Source: Corallococcus coralloides DSM 2259
Lineage (GTDB): Bacteria > Myxococcota > Myxococcia > Myxococcales > Myxococcaceae
Direction: 5' to 3'
DNA: 64,000 nucleotides
NCBI RefSeq assembly: GCF_000255295.1
Contig: NC_017030.1
Span: 620,001 to 684,000, forward strand
Under the pieces are notes generated by a model. It was not told the DNA's origin. It worked only from the letters and a program-made list of their open reading frames with translations, and made no database searches. Below are positions 52,961-61,359 of the stretch, piece by piece; the first letter of the stretch is position 1, and every line of letters starts with the position of its first letter. The position numbers and the translations under genes were made by a program.

Positions 52961-54199
52961 CTACCTGCCGCCGTCGATGACCCACCTGCCCCAGCCTGCG
53001 AGCGCGGTGCCGTCCTCGGGCACGCGCTTGCCCTTCGGCGGGGCGCGGTAGACGGTGTCCGCGAGCGGGATGAAGCGGGCCTCGTCCGCGAGTCCGTTCA
53101 TCGCGGTGCCCCAGGGGTCGGCGGCGTAGGTGGTGACCTGCACGCGGCGCTCGGCGCCCTCGCCCGCGGGCGCTTCGAGGACCAAGGCGGGGATGGGGTG
53201 CTGGGCGACGGTGAACGTCTCGCGGCGTGGCGGCGCGGTGCCCGCGGCGACGGGAGGCCACTGCTGCGGCTGGCTGACGGCTTCGCTGACGGCGGCGAGC
53301 AGGGCCTCTTCCAGGGGCTGGGCTTCCGCGTCGCGGAGGTCGGCGCAGGGGGCGTCGCCGGTGGGGCCGGTCAGCTCCTTGCGAAGGACGAAGCCGCGCT
53401 CGGCGCCCAGGCAGACGCGGCGCACGGAGGCGGTGCCGGAGAGGTCCTGGCGCACGTCGTACCAGGTGCCCGGGCCCCAGGGCCGGTCGAGCACGGGCAC
53501 GTTTCCCGCGGCATCGGAGCCCTGGCGGAAGGACACGAGCGTGAGCTGCTGGCTGCCGCTGGCGCCGAAGCCTGAGAGCGTGGTGCTGGCGTCGAGCAGG
53601 CCATGGGTGAGGTACAGCGGGCCGGGCTCATTGGCGTAGAGGCGGTTCTGGAGGGGGCCGTCGCTGGGGCGGCGGTCGTCCAGGAAGCGGCGGGCATCCC
53701 AGGTGCGTCCGGCGGCGGTGGTCTGTTCGGCGGAGCGCTGGCCGCGGTGTTCCTCCTTCCAGGGCTGCGTCTCCTCCATGCGCATGGGCAGCAGGCGGGG
53801 CTGGGAGAGGCGAGGGTGGGCCAGGGGCCTGCCCTGATCATCCGTGAAGGTGACGGTGAGCCACGCCCAGGGCGCCTGGACGGCGATGACCTCCAGCACG
53901 ACATGGCCGGCCACGCCCACGCCGGTGTCCGCGCCGGGGCGGCCCCGGTGGGCGGAGAAGGCGTACTCCACGCGGTCGCCCACGCGGGCGCGCTGCCACG
54001 GCGAGGGCGTGGAGTCCGGGGTGGGAACCCCGGCGTCCAGCACGGAGGCCTCGGTCGGGGCGGAGGCGTCGGGTGGTTCGGTGGCAGTGGTGGTGCCGTC
54101 GGAGGGGGAGACGGCACGGGGCTTCATGCTCTCGCAGCCCGTGCCCAGGAGGAGCGCGGAGCACAGCAGGAGGGGAGCGCGGAAGAGAGGGCGTCGCAT
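52961..54199 (-). CDS. Lipoprotein of unknown function (paralogue A)
   Basis: 412 aa. Lipoprotein signal with lipobox LGTGC (Cys22), then a Thr/Pro/Asp-rich linker to ~75. The remaining ~340 residues are a beta-rich domain not assigned to a family: ARVGDRVEYAFSAHRG, VVLEVIAVQAPWAWLTVTF, GPLYLTHGLLDAST, RPWGPGTWYDVRQDLSG, VCLGAERGFVLRKEL. The same blocks recur in the gene at 55412-56629, so the two are paralogues of one family. ATG 54199 has no clear Shine-Dalgarno site. Converges on the patatin gene with a 6-bp gap. Confidence 0.75.
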   Translation of the reverse strand: MRRPLFRAPLLLCSALLLGTGCESMKPRAVSPSDGTTTATEPPDASAPTEASVLDAGVPTPDSTPSPWQRARVGDRVEYAFSAHRGRPGADTGVGVAGHVVLEVIAVQAPWAWLTVTFTDDQGRPLAHPRLSQPRLLPMRMEETQPWKEEHRGQRSAEQTTAAGRTWDARRFLDDRRPSDGPLQNRLYANEPGPLYLTHGLLDASTTLSGFGASGSQQLTLVSFRQGSDAAGNVPVLDRPWGPGTWYDVRQDLSGTASVRRVCLGAERGFVLRKELTGPTGDAPCADLRDAEAQPLEEALLAAVSEAVSQPQQWPPVAAGTAPPRRETFTVAQHPIPALVLEAPAGEGAERRVQVTTYAADPWGTAMNGLADEARFIPLADTVYRAPPKGKRVPEDGTALAGWGRWVIDGGR

Positions 54200-54362
54200 G
54201 CGGTCGCTAGATACACGGAGCCCCGCGCGGAGCCGCGTGGACGGTGTCCGCATGCGCGGGGTCAACGTGCGCTGGTCGACAGGATGCGTCGGGTCCTTGC
54301 CGGCAGGGCTCCGCCTGAACCGAACGCCCGGCGGTCTGGTCCCTTCGAACGGTCGGGCTCGA

Positions 54363-54391
54363 TTGACACTGTCAGACCTCGCGCCGATATT
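54363..54391 (+). promoter_or_regulatory. Promoter of the HTH-DUF433/DUF5615 pair with palindrome over the -35
   Basis: Perfect -35 TTGACA (54363-54368), 17-bp spacer, -10 GATATT (54386-54391). The 11-bp perfect palindrome TGACA-C-TGTCA (54364-54374) overlaps the -35 and could be the operator for the HTH-containing first gene. The best-looking promoter in the window. Confidence 0.6.
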
Positions 54392-54408
54392 GTCACCAGG
54401 AGATGGTG

Positions 54409-55047
54409 ATGATTTCTGGTGCGCATCTAGAACTGCGTCCCTGGCGCAGGCTGAGCGTCGAGGAGCTCGCGGCGCTCGCGGAGGTTCCGAGCCGGCGCAT
54501 CTGGCAGGAGCTGGAGGAGGGCATCCTGCCCGGCCGTGCGAAAGGCCGTTCCAGGCACTGCTTCGGGCCGCGGGACGTCTTCTACTTCCGCCTGGTACGA
54601 CACCTGGAGAAGGCACTGACGTTGAGCCCGAGTGTGCGCCGTGAGCTCCATGAGGCGATTGCCGGCGTGCATGACGACCGCGAGCCGCATGCGTCGCCGT
54701 GGCGCAAGACCGACACGGGCTGGGAGTTCACCTCCGTCCAGGCGAGCTTCGACGCCCGGCAGCCATTCGCTGAATCGGTGAAGCAGGTGCGCCTGTTCAT
54801 CCACGGCAAGCGGCGCATCGAGTCACGCCCGGACATCCTGGGCGGTGAGCCTGTCTTCAAGGGTACGCGCATCGCGGTCCGGCACGTGGGAGACCTGCTG
54901 CTGAAGGGCGTGCCGCGCGCCGAAGTCAGGGAGGACTTTCCCCGGCTGGATGACGAGGACCTCACCTTCGCGGCGCTCTTCGCGCAACTTCCCCGCCCGC
55001 AGGGGCGCCCGCGCAAAGCACTCGTGTCTCGTCGAGAGGGCGCCTAG
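54409..55047 (+). CDS. HTH-DUF433 protein, probable antitoxin
   Basis: 212 aa. The C-terminal ~75 residues are a DUF433 domain (RIESRPDILGGEPVFKGTRIAVRHVGDLLLKGVPRAEVREDFPRLDDEDLTFAALFAQ). The N-terminus has a MerR-like HTH (RLSVEELAALAEVPSRRIWQELEEGILPG). DUF433 proteins are commonly paired with DUF5615 PIN-like nucleases as antitoxins and repress their own operon. The middle part (~80-130) is unassigned. AGGAG lies six bases before ATG 54409; ATG 54403 is immediately next to it and less likely. A good promoter with an internal palindrome lies upstream. The partner gene starts 12 bp after. Confidence 0.82.
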   Translation: MISGAHLELRPWRRLSVEELAALAEVPSRRIWQELEEGILPGRAKGRSRHCFGPRDVFYFRLVRHLEKALTLSPSVRRELHEAIAGVHDDREPHASPWRKTDTGWEFTSVQASFDARQPFAESVKQVRLFIHGKRRIESRPDILGGEPVFKGTRIAVRHVGDLLLKGVPRAEVREDFPRLDDEDLTFAALFAQLPRPQGRPRKALVSRREGA

Positions 55048-55059
55048 TCTGCCTCTTCA

Positions 55060-55434
55060 ATGAAGTTGTTGGTCGATGAAAACCTCTCTCCCAGGCTCGC
55101 GGTGCGTCTCCATGCCAGGGGCTTGGAAGCCGCGCATATCGTCCACCTGGGGAAGGCTGGCCTGACGGACCCTGAGCTCTGGCGTCTGGCATTCGGGCGC
55201 AGCGAGGTCGTCGTCACCACGAACGTGGGAGATTTCATCGTGCTTGCTCGTGATTGCGAGCTCCACGCGGGCATCATCGCCTTCCGCGTGGCCGGGCTCA
55301 GTGCCGAGGAGCAGTGGATGCACCTGGAGCCAGTCGTGGACCACGTGCTCCAGCGGCAGCTGGATCTCACCAACAAGCTGGTAGAGGTGTGGGCGGTGGG
55401 TGAATTCTCCGTCAGCGACCTTCCGGCGCCTTGA
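55060..55434 (+). CDS. DUF5615 PIN-like protein, probable toxin nuclease
   Basis: 124 aa. The PIN-like core of DUF5615: MKLLVDENLSPRLAVRLHARGLEAAHIVHLG with the acidic Asp6/Glu7, ELWRLAFGRSEVVVTTNVGDFIVLA with the Thr-Asn and Asp, and AGIIAFRVAGLSAEEQW. PIN-type proteins of toxin-antitoxin pairs are RNases that cut tRNA or mRNA. The canonical third and fourth acids are less certain by eye. It follows its antitoxin by 12 bp. Its 3' end overlaps the end of the minus-strand lipoprotein gene by 23 bp. Confidence 0.82.
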   Translation: MKLLVDENLSPRLAVRLHARGLEAAHIVHLGKAGLTDPELWRLAFGRSEVVVTTNVGDFIVLARDCELHAGIIAFRVAGLSAEEQWMHLEPVVDHVLQRQLDLTNKLVEVWAVGEFSVSDLPAP

Positions 55435-56629
55435 GCTGTGACTCCTCCAGCCATGTGCCCCAGCGGAGGAGCCGGCTGTCCGAGCGGTATTCGCGCGCTC
55501 TTCCCTCGGACTGCCGGTACACCGATTCGGAGAGCCGGTCGAAACGCACCTCCATGGGGAGCCCCCGGAGCACGGGACTCCACATGTCAGTGGGATAGGT
55601 CCTGGACCGCATCAAGGATGAGCCGCCGTTTCGTTCATCAGGACCTTCTTCGAGGTATGCCACCACGGACTCCTGTCCCAGTTGGACCCGCACCTTCCTG
55701 GGGAGCGGGGCTCCGTAATCACGAGGTGGCCAGGTGGGAATGTAGACGGAGTCGTTGACGAGGTTGATCAACGCATCCTCCAAGGCAATGACCTCCGCGC
55801 CCTGGAAGTCATCGCACCGGGCCTCGCCCTGGGGTTTTTCCCAGACCTTGCGCAGCAGGTAGCCCTGTTCCGCGCCAAGACAGACACGCTTCCTGACGTC
55901 ACCCCAACTGGCGCGCTCCTGTGTCTCGTACCAGGTGCCCGGTCCCCACGGGTTGCCCATGACAGGAGGGGTTCCCTGGACCGTGCCCGTGCCTCGCTGG
56001 AACGACACGAGCGCGAGCTGATGGCCGGCGGACATGCTGTATCCGAAAGCGCCGAAGTGGACCTGGAGCAACCCGTTGGTGAGATAGAGCGAGCCGGGAG
56101 TCGTGGCGTAGAGCCGGTGCTGCGTGGGGCCGTCCCCCGGAGAGTCGTCGCGGGCCATCCGTAGGGCAATCCAGTGCTGACCGGCGGCGAAGGCCCACTG
56201 GCGGGTGGTGCGGGCGCTTCCACGCTCGATGGGGTCGGGGGGCTTCGCCGGAGCCTGTCCCATGCGCATGGGCAGCACGAAGCCATGGCTCAGGAACGGA
56301 TGCGGATGCGGTTGGCGGTCATTCCGGGTCACCCGGATGAAGAGCCAGACCCAGGGGCGCCGGACAGCGATGACCTCCACGACGAGCTGGCCCGCCGAAC
56401 CACTGCTCCCCCGGCGCGAACCGGACCGATACGCGTAGAAGGCGTACTCCACCCGGTCTCCCACGCGCGCGTCCTGCCAGGACGTGGGCGCCTGGGCCGA
56501 GCTGCTCCCCGGAGGAACCTCCGTCACGCTACTGAAGCCCCGGGGCCTGGACGTCCCGCAGCCCATGAGCAGGACCAGCGCCCCCATGGCCCACGCGATG
56601 ACTCCCTGGCGAAAAGACTGTCGTTGCAT
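55412..56629 (-). CDS. Lipoprotein of unknown function (paralogue B)
   Basis: 405 aa. Lipoprotein signal with lipobox LLMGC (Cys24). It shares the order of blocks with paralogue A: ARVGDRVEYAFYAYRSG, VVEVIAVRRPWVWLFIRV, GSLYLTNGLLQVHF, NPWGPGTWYETQERASW, VCLGAEQGYLLRKVWE. Similarity is recognisable but clearly diverged, and third-position GC looks lower than in A. Family unknown; beta-rich, presumably anchored in the envelope. Its end overlaps the toxin-like gene by 23 bp. A and B lie in the same direction with the toxin-antitoxin pair between them, as if a tandem pair had been split. Confidence 0.75.
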   Translation of the reverse strand: MQRQSFRQGVIAWAMGALVLLMGCGTSRPRGFSSVTEVPPGSSSAQAPTSWQDARVGDRVEYAFYAYRSGSRRGSSGSAGQLVVEVIAVRRPWVWLFIRVTRNDRQPHPHPFLSHGFVLPMRMGQAPAKPPDPIERGSARTTRQWAFAAGQHWIALRMARDDSPGDGPTQHRLYATTPGSLYLTNGLLQVHFGAFGYSMSAGHQLALVSFQRGTGTVQGTPPVMGNPWGPGTWYETQERASWGDVRKRVCLGAEQGYLLRKVWEKPQGEARCDDFQGAEVIALEDALINLVNDSVYIPTWPPRDYGAPLPRKVRVQLGQESVVAYLEEGPDERNGGSSLMRSRTYPTDMWSPVLRGLPMEVRFDRLSESVYRQSEGRAREYRSDSRLLRWGTWLEESQLKAPEGR

Positions 56630-56763
56630 CTGGCGGATGCCCCCTGTCTGCCATTGACGCACGGACCGGCTTCCGGCGCCAGCAACTCCACCCGGAGTGG
56701 AACCCCATCCCCTGGCGCTGCTAGACCATGGTCCGCAGCCACACCGCACCCGGAGCCCCGCGC

Positions 56764-58788
56764 ATGCCTTCGCCCCTGTCCATCCGCCGTGTCGTCCTCT
56801 ACAAGCACGGCGTCGGCTACTTCGAGCGCCGGGGGAAGGTGACCGGCAGCGAGACCGCGCACCTGGACTTCAAGGCGCGCGACATGAACGACGTGCTCAA
56901 GTCCATGACCGTGCTGGACCTGAACGGCGGCTCCGTGTCCGCCGTGAGCTACGACTCCACCAAGCCCCTGGAGCAGCTCCTCTCCGAAGCCACCATCCGC
57001 ATCCCCGAACACGGCAGCCTCACCGCGCTGCTCGGCCAGGTGAAGGGCGCCCGCGTCCGCGCCCGCGTCGGTGGTGCGCAGGTGGAGGGCGCCATCGTCG
57101 GTCTGGAATCCCTGCCCGTCGTGCAGGGGGAAGCCAGCGTCGTGCGCCCCTTCCTCACGCTGCTCGTCGGCGCGTCGCTGCGCACCTTCGACGTGCTGGA
57201 GTTGGGTGAGCTGGAGTTCCTCGACGAGGCCGTGCGCAAGGACCTGGAGTTCTACCTGGCCACCGTCATGTCCTCTTACAAGAAGGACTCCAAGCGGCTG
57301 TCCATCCTCACCGCCGGAGAGGGCTCGCGCGAGCTGTTCGTCAGCTACGTGCTGGAGTCCCCCGTGTGGAAGACCAGCTACCGCATCCTCCTGGACGAGG
57401 GCCAGCCGCCCCTCCTCCAGGGCTGGGCCATGGTGGACAACACCGGTGACGAGGATTGGGTGGACGTGGAGCTGTCCCTCATCGCGGGCCTGCCCGTGTC
57501 CTTCGTCCACGACCTCTACAACCCGCGCTACCTGCGCCGCCCCGTCGTGGAGGTCCGCTCGGAGACCGGCGTCGCGCCCGTCATTCCGCAAGAGGCCTAC
57601 GAGAGCGCCCCCGCCGAGCCCATGATGGAGTCCGCGGACGACGAGTCCTTCGGCTCCTCCGCGGACATGGCGTCCACCATCATGCCCGCCATGGCCGCGC
57701 CCGCGTCGGCCCCCCGCATGATGCGGAGCAAGGGCGGCCCCATGATTGGCGGTAGCGGACGCGGGATGCGCGAGACGCTGGAGCAGAGCACCGCCGTGAC
57801 GACGCTGACCAAGGAGGTGGGCGACCTCTTCGAGTACGGCGTGGACCGCCCCGTCACCGTGCACCGCAACCAGAGCGCGCTCGTCCCCATCCTGCACCGC
57901 CCCTTCGAGGGCCGCCGCGTGCTGCTCTACAACCGCGCCACGCGTGAGAAGAACCCGATGGCCTGCATCGAGTTCAAGAACACCACCGGCCTCACGCTGG
58001 AGGGCGGCCCCGTCACCATCACCGAGGACGAGACCTACGTGGGCGAGGCGATGCTCGACACGCTCAAGCCCGACGACACGCGCTTCGTCCCCTACGCCGT
58101 GGAGCTGTCCTGCACCGTGTCCGTGGAGGAGGGCCAGGAGGACGGCCCGGTGTTCCGCGCGCGGCTCAACCGGGGCACCCTGGTGGTGGAGTTCTTCCAC
58201 CAGCGCCGCACCCAGGTCACCGCGCGCAACAAGGCGAAGCGCCCCCAGGTGCTCTTCGTGGAGCACCCGCGCACCGGCTGGGAGCTGAAGGACACGGTCG
58301 CCCCCGCGGAGACCACGGACGGCTTCTGGCGCTTCAAGCGCGAGCTGGCTCCGGGCACCTCCGACACGCTCGTCATCACCGAGCGCACCCGGGGCCACCG
58401 CCAGTACTACCTCGGCAACCTGGGGCTGGAGGAGGTGACGTTCTTCCTCGACTCGCGCTTCATCGACCCGCGCGTCGCCCAGGCCCTGCGCGACGTGGTG
58501 GCCATGCGCGAGAAGCAGTCGAACATCGCCCGCGACCTCCAGCGCCTCAACGAGGAGCGCACCCAGCTCTTCAAGGACCAGGAGCGGATCCGCTCCAACA
58601 TCGACTCGCTCAAGAGCGGCGCATCCCAGCGCGAGCTGGTGGAGCGCTTCGTCACCAAGCTCAACGCGCAGGAGGACCGGCTGGAGAGCATCGGCCGGGA
58701 GCTGGAGCGACTCGAGCAGGAGCGCACCCGCCTGCAGGCGGAGACGAACCAGCGCATCGAGTCGCTCTCCTACGAAGCGGACCTGTAG
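56764..58788 (+). CDS. DUF4139 domain protein
   Basis: 674 aa. A DUF4139-type protein: LYKHGVGYFERRGKVTG at the start, LSILTAGEGSRELFVSYVLESPVWKTSYRILLDE, GWAMVDNTGDEDWVDVELSLIAGLPVSFVHDLYNPRYLRRP, and VTVHRNQSALVPILHRPFEGRRVLLYN, TGLTLEGGPVTITEDETYVGEAML. The C-terminal ~110 residues are coiled coil (QSNIARDLQRLNEERTQLFKDQERIR). A Met/Ala/Ser-rich insert lies at ~275-335. No signal peptide is seen, unlike many DUF4139 proteins, so it is probably cytoplasmic. ATG 56764 has GGAG eight bases upstream; ATG 56728 is an alternative. Function unknown. Its stop abuts that of the convergent amidohydrolase gene. Confidence 0.82.
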   Translation: MPSPLSIRRVVLYKHGVGYFERRGKVTGSETAHLDFKARDMNDVLKSMTVLDLNGGSVSAVSYDSTKPLEQLLSEATIRIPEHGSLTALLGQVKGARVRARVGGAQVEGAIVGLESLPVVQGEASVVRPFLTLLVGASLRTFDVLELGELEFLDEAVRKDLEFYLATVMSSYKKDSKRLSILTAGEGSRELFVSYVLESPVWKTSYRILLDEGQPPLLQGWAMVDNTGDEDWVDVELSLIAGLPVSFVHDLYNPRYLRRPVVEVRSETGVAPVIPQEAYESAPAEPMMESADDESFGSSADMASTIMPAMAAPASAPRMMRSKGGPMIGGSGRGMRETLEQSTAVTTLTKEVGDLFEYGVDRPVTVHRNQSALVPILHRPFEGRRVLLYNRATREKNPMACIEFKNTTGLTLEGGPVTITEDETYVGEAMLDTLKPDDTRFVPYAVELSCTVSVEEGQEDGPVFRARLNRGTLVVEFFHQRRTQVTARNKAKRPQVLFVEHPRTGWELKDTVAPAETTDGFWRFKRELAPGTSDTLVITERTRGHRQYYLGNLGLEEVTFFLDSRFIDPRVAQALRDVVAMREKQSNIARDLQRLNEERTQLFKDQERIRSNIDSLKSGASQRELVERFVTKLNAQEDRLESIGRELERLEQERTRLQAETNQRIESLSYEADL

Positions 58789-60507
58789 CTACTTCGCGTC
58801 CGCGCGGAACACCTCGCGGCCCGCGACCACCGTCAGCCGGACCTGCGCCGTGAGCAGGTCCGCTGGGGGCGCGTCCACCGGGTCCACCGACAGCGCCACG
58901 AAGTCCGCGTCCATGCCCGGCTTCAGCCGGCCGCGCTGGGCTTCCGCGAAGGACGCCCAGGCCGCGCCCACCGTGAAGCCCTCCAGCGCCTCCTCACCGC
59001 TCAGGCGCTGGTCCGGGTGCCACCCGCCCGGGGGCTGGCCGCTGGCATCCTGCCGCGTGCGCGCCGCGTACAGCCCCGCGAGCACGTCCGGCCGCTCCAC
59101 CGGGAAGTCGCTGCCCAGCGCCAGCACGGCGCCCGCGGCCTTCAGCTTCTGCCACGCGTAGGCGTTCTGGATGCGCTCCGCGCCCACGCGCTTCTCCGCC
59201 CAGGGCATGTCGCTGGTCGCGTGCGTGGGCTGCACGCTCGCCACGAAGCCGTTCGCGCCCAGGCGCTGGATGTCCTCGGCCGTCATGATCTGCGCGTGCT
59301 CCACGCGAGGGCGCGCGGCCTTCGTCCCCGTGGCCGAAAGCTCCCGCGACAGCGTGTCCAGCAGCAGCGTGTTGGCGCGGTCGCCAATCGCATGCGTCGC
59401 CACCTGGAAGCCGCGGCCCACGAAGGCGTGCACGCGCGAGGCGTACTCCTCCGGGGACAGCAGCAGCAGACCGCGGTGGCCGGGCTCGTCGCTGTAGGAC
59501 GCGCCCAGCGCCGCGCCCCGGCTGCCCAGCGCGCCGTCCAGGGTGAGCTTCACCGCGCGCATCGTCAGGAGCCTGCCCTGGAAGGGGCCGTCCTTCAGGT
59601 ACTGCACGCGGTCATCCGTCTGCCCATCCGCCATGGCGTAGACGCGCAGGGGCAGGGTGCCGGCCTTGTCCCAGTCCTGGAACAGGCGGAACGTGCGCAG
59701 GTCCATGCCCGCGTCGTGCACGCCGGTGAGGCCCACGCGCGCGCAGTGCTCCAGCGCGGCCCGCATGCGCGCCTCGTGCTGCTCCCGCGTGGGCGGGGGC
59801 AGCGCCTTCAGCGCCAGGTCCATGGCGTTGTCGATGAGCACGCCGCTGGGGTCGCCCTCCGGCAGCCGTTGGATGCTGCCACCCTCGGGGTCCTTCGTGT
59901 CGCGGGTGATGTTCGCGCGCTTCAGCGCCGCGCCGTTGAGCCACAGCGCGTGCCCGTCGATGCGCCACAGCGCCACGGGCGTGTCCTTCAGGTGCTCGCC
60001 CATGTCCGCGACGGTGGGGAAGCGCGGCGTGTCCCAGTCGTTCTGGTCCCACCCCTGACCCACCAGCCAGTCACCCTGGTACGCGGTGGCCGGGGCCTTC
60101 TCCAGCCGCTGGCGCACCTCCGCCAGCGACGTGGTGCCCTCCAGCCGCACGCCCGCGAGCGCCTGCCCCAGCCCCGCCAGGTGCCCATGCGAATCCGTGA
60201 GGCCGGGCACCACCGTCGCGTCACCCAGCTCCACCACGCGCGCGGTGGCACCCGCCGCGGCGAGCACCTCCTCGCGAGTGCCCACGGCCAGCACCTTGCC
60301 GTCCCGCACGGCGAGCGCCTGGGCCTCCGGCTTCGCGGCATCCAGCGTGCGGATGCGCTTGGCCACGTACACCGTGGGCGCGTCCGCGACCGCGTGCTCC
60401 GCGGGCGTTCCCTCCGGCACGCGCCGCGAGCAGCCCGCGCCCGCACACAGGACCAGCGCCCCCAGCATCCAACCGAGACGTCCTCGCATCATCCGCGCAC
60501 CCGCCAT
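58789..60507 (-). CDS. Amidohydrolase (YtcJ-like) lipoprotein
   Basis: 572 aa. Lipoprotein signal with lipobox AGAGC (Cys25). The rest is an amidohydrolase-3/YtcJ enzyme: metal-binding His pair in LTDSHGHLAGLG, LDGALGSRGAAL with the bridging region, VATHAIGDRANTLLLD, RVEHAQIM, and the Asp in LALGSDFPVERPDVLAG. The order and spacing match the family, which hydrolyses cyclic amides and related compounds. Start may be ATG 60507 or the ATG pair at 60492/60489. It abuts the DUF4139 gene with no gap. Substrate unknown. Confidence 0.88.
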   Translation of the reverse strand: MAGARMMRGRLGWMLGALVLCAGAGCSRRVPEGTPAEHAVADAPTVYVAKRIRTLDAAKPEAQALAVRDGKVLAVGTREEVLAAAGATARVVELGDATVVPGLTDSHGHLAGLGQALAGVRLEGTTSLAEVRQRLEKAPATAYQGDWLVGQGWDQNDWDTPRFPTVADMGEHLKDTPVALWRIDGHALWLNGAALKRANITRDTKDPEGGSIQRLPEGDPSGVLIDNAMDLALKALPPPTREQHEARMRAALEHCARVGLTGVHDAGMDLRTFRLFQDWDKAGTLPLRVYAMADGQTDDRVQYLKDGPFQGRLLTMRAVKLTLDGALGSRGAALGASYSDEPGHRGLLLLSPEEYASRVHAFVGRGFQVATHAIGDRANTLLLDTLSRELSATGTKAARPRVEHAQIMTAEDIQRLGANGFVASVQPTHATSDMPWAEKRVGAERIQNAYAWQKLKAAGAVLALGSDFPVERPDVLAGLYAARTRQDASGQPPGGWHPDQRLSGEEALEGFTVGAAWASFAEAQRGRLKPGMDADFVALSVDPVDAPPADLLTAQVRLTVVAGREVFRADAK

Positions 60508-60588
60508 GACCGTTCGCCCGGGCAGGAAGGTCCCGGGACATCGCGCGCGGCACTCTGACGCACGCCCCGCGCGACGGCCAGTCCCGCG

Positions 60589-61326
60589 TCAGCGCCCCAC
60601 GCGCAGCGTGTATGTGTAATCAATGGGCGCGCCGAAGGGCGCCAGGGCCTGCACGCGCACCACGTGTTCCCCCGGAGCGAGCTGGAGCATCAGCCACCAC
60701 CCGTCCGTCACGCCGCGCTGCTCGCCCCCCACGAGGCACGGGTCCGGAATCTTCCCCACGAGGCTGGGGTCCGCGTCGAAGGTGAACAGGCCGCTGGTGT
60801 GGCGGTGGCGGCGGGTGTCCACGCGCCGGCCATCCACGGTGACCACCAGGTCCTGCGTGCCATTGTTGAAGTCGATGGCGCCCTGGCGGAGGAAGTCCTC
60901 CAGCGTCTGGCCCGGCGCCGGTTCGAAGGACGGGTCGGGGCACGGGTAGTCATTGATGACGACCCACAGCGGCACCAGCACGGGCCGGTTCCGGGGGACG
61001 CGGCAGGTGCGCTGGTACGTGGTGTCCAGGTCGTACGTGGGCACGAAGAAGACCGGGCCGTCCTGGTCCTCGTCGCAGTCCTGCTCCAGCCGCAGCATGG
61101 GGCTGCGGTCCGCCGGCACGCGGAAGTGCCAGCGGTACCACTCCTTCGCCCACGCGGTGATGGGCCGGCCGTACACGCGGGCTCCCGGCGGCAGCACCAC
61201 CGCGCCCCAGCTCCGTGCCTCCAGTGCTTCATCGGAAGAGGCGGCGGGCTCCGGCGCCACCGCGTCTGGCATTGCATCCGGTGCGCAACCCATGAGCATC
61301 GACACCGCGAGGATGTGTTTCAGCAT
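60589..61326 (-). CDS. Lipoprotein of unknown function, 245 aa
   Basis: No family recognised. Lipoprotein signal with lipobox LMGC (Cys14), then an Ala/Glu-rich linker to ~40. The rest is a beta-rich domain: VYGRPITAWAKEWYRWHFRVPADRSP, GPVFFVPTYDLDTTYQRTCRVPRNRPVLVPLWVVINDYPCPDP, LVVTVDGRRVDTRRHRHTSGLF, PDPCLVGGEQRGVTDGWWLMLQLAPGEHVVRV. The last part resembles a small beta-sandwich. Lone gene, divergent from nothing recognisable; 33 bp separate it from the AraC gene's end. Sequestered envelope role inferred from the lipobox only. Confidence 0.65.
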   Translation of the reverse strand: MLKHILAVSMLMGCAPDAMPDAVAPEPAASSDEALEARSWGAVVLPPGARVYGRPITAWAKEWYRWHFRVPADRSPMLRLEQDCDEDQDGPVFFVPTYDLDTTYQRTCRVPRNRPVLVPLWVVINDYPCPDPSFEPAPGQTLEDFLRQGAIDFNNGTQDLVVTVDGRRVDTRRHRHTSGLFTFDADPSLVGKIPDPCLVGGEQRGVTDGWWLMLQLAPGEHVVRVQALAPFGAPIDYTYTLRVGR

Positions 61327-61359
61327 GTGTGGACCCCTCCTTGAGAAGAGGGCTCCAAC

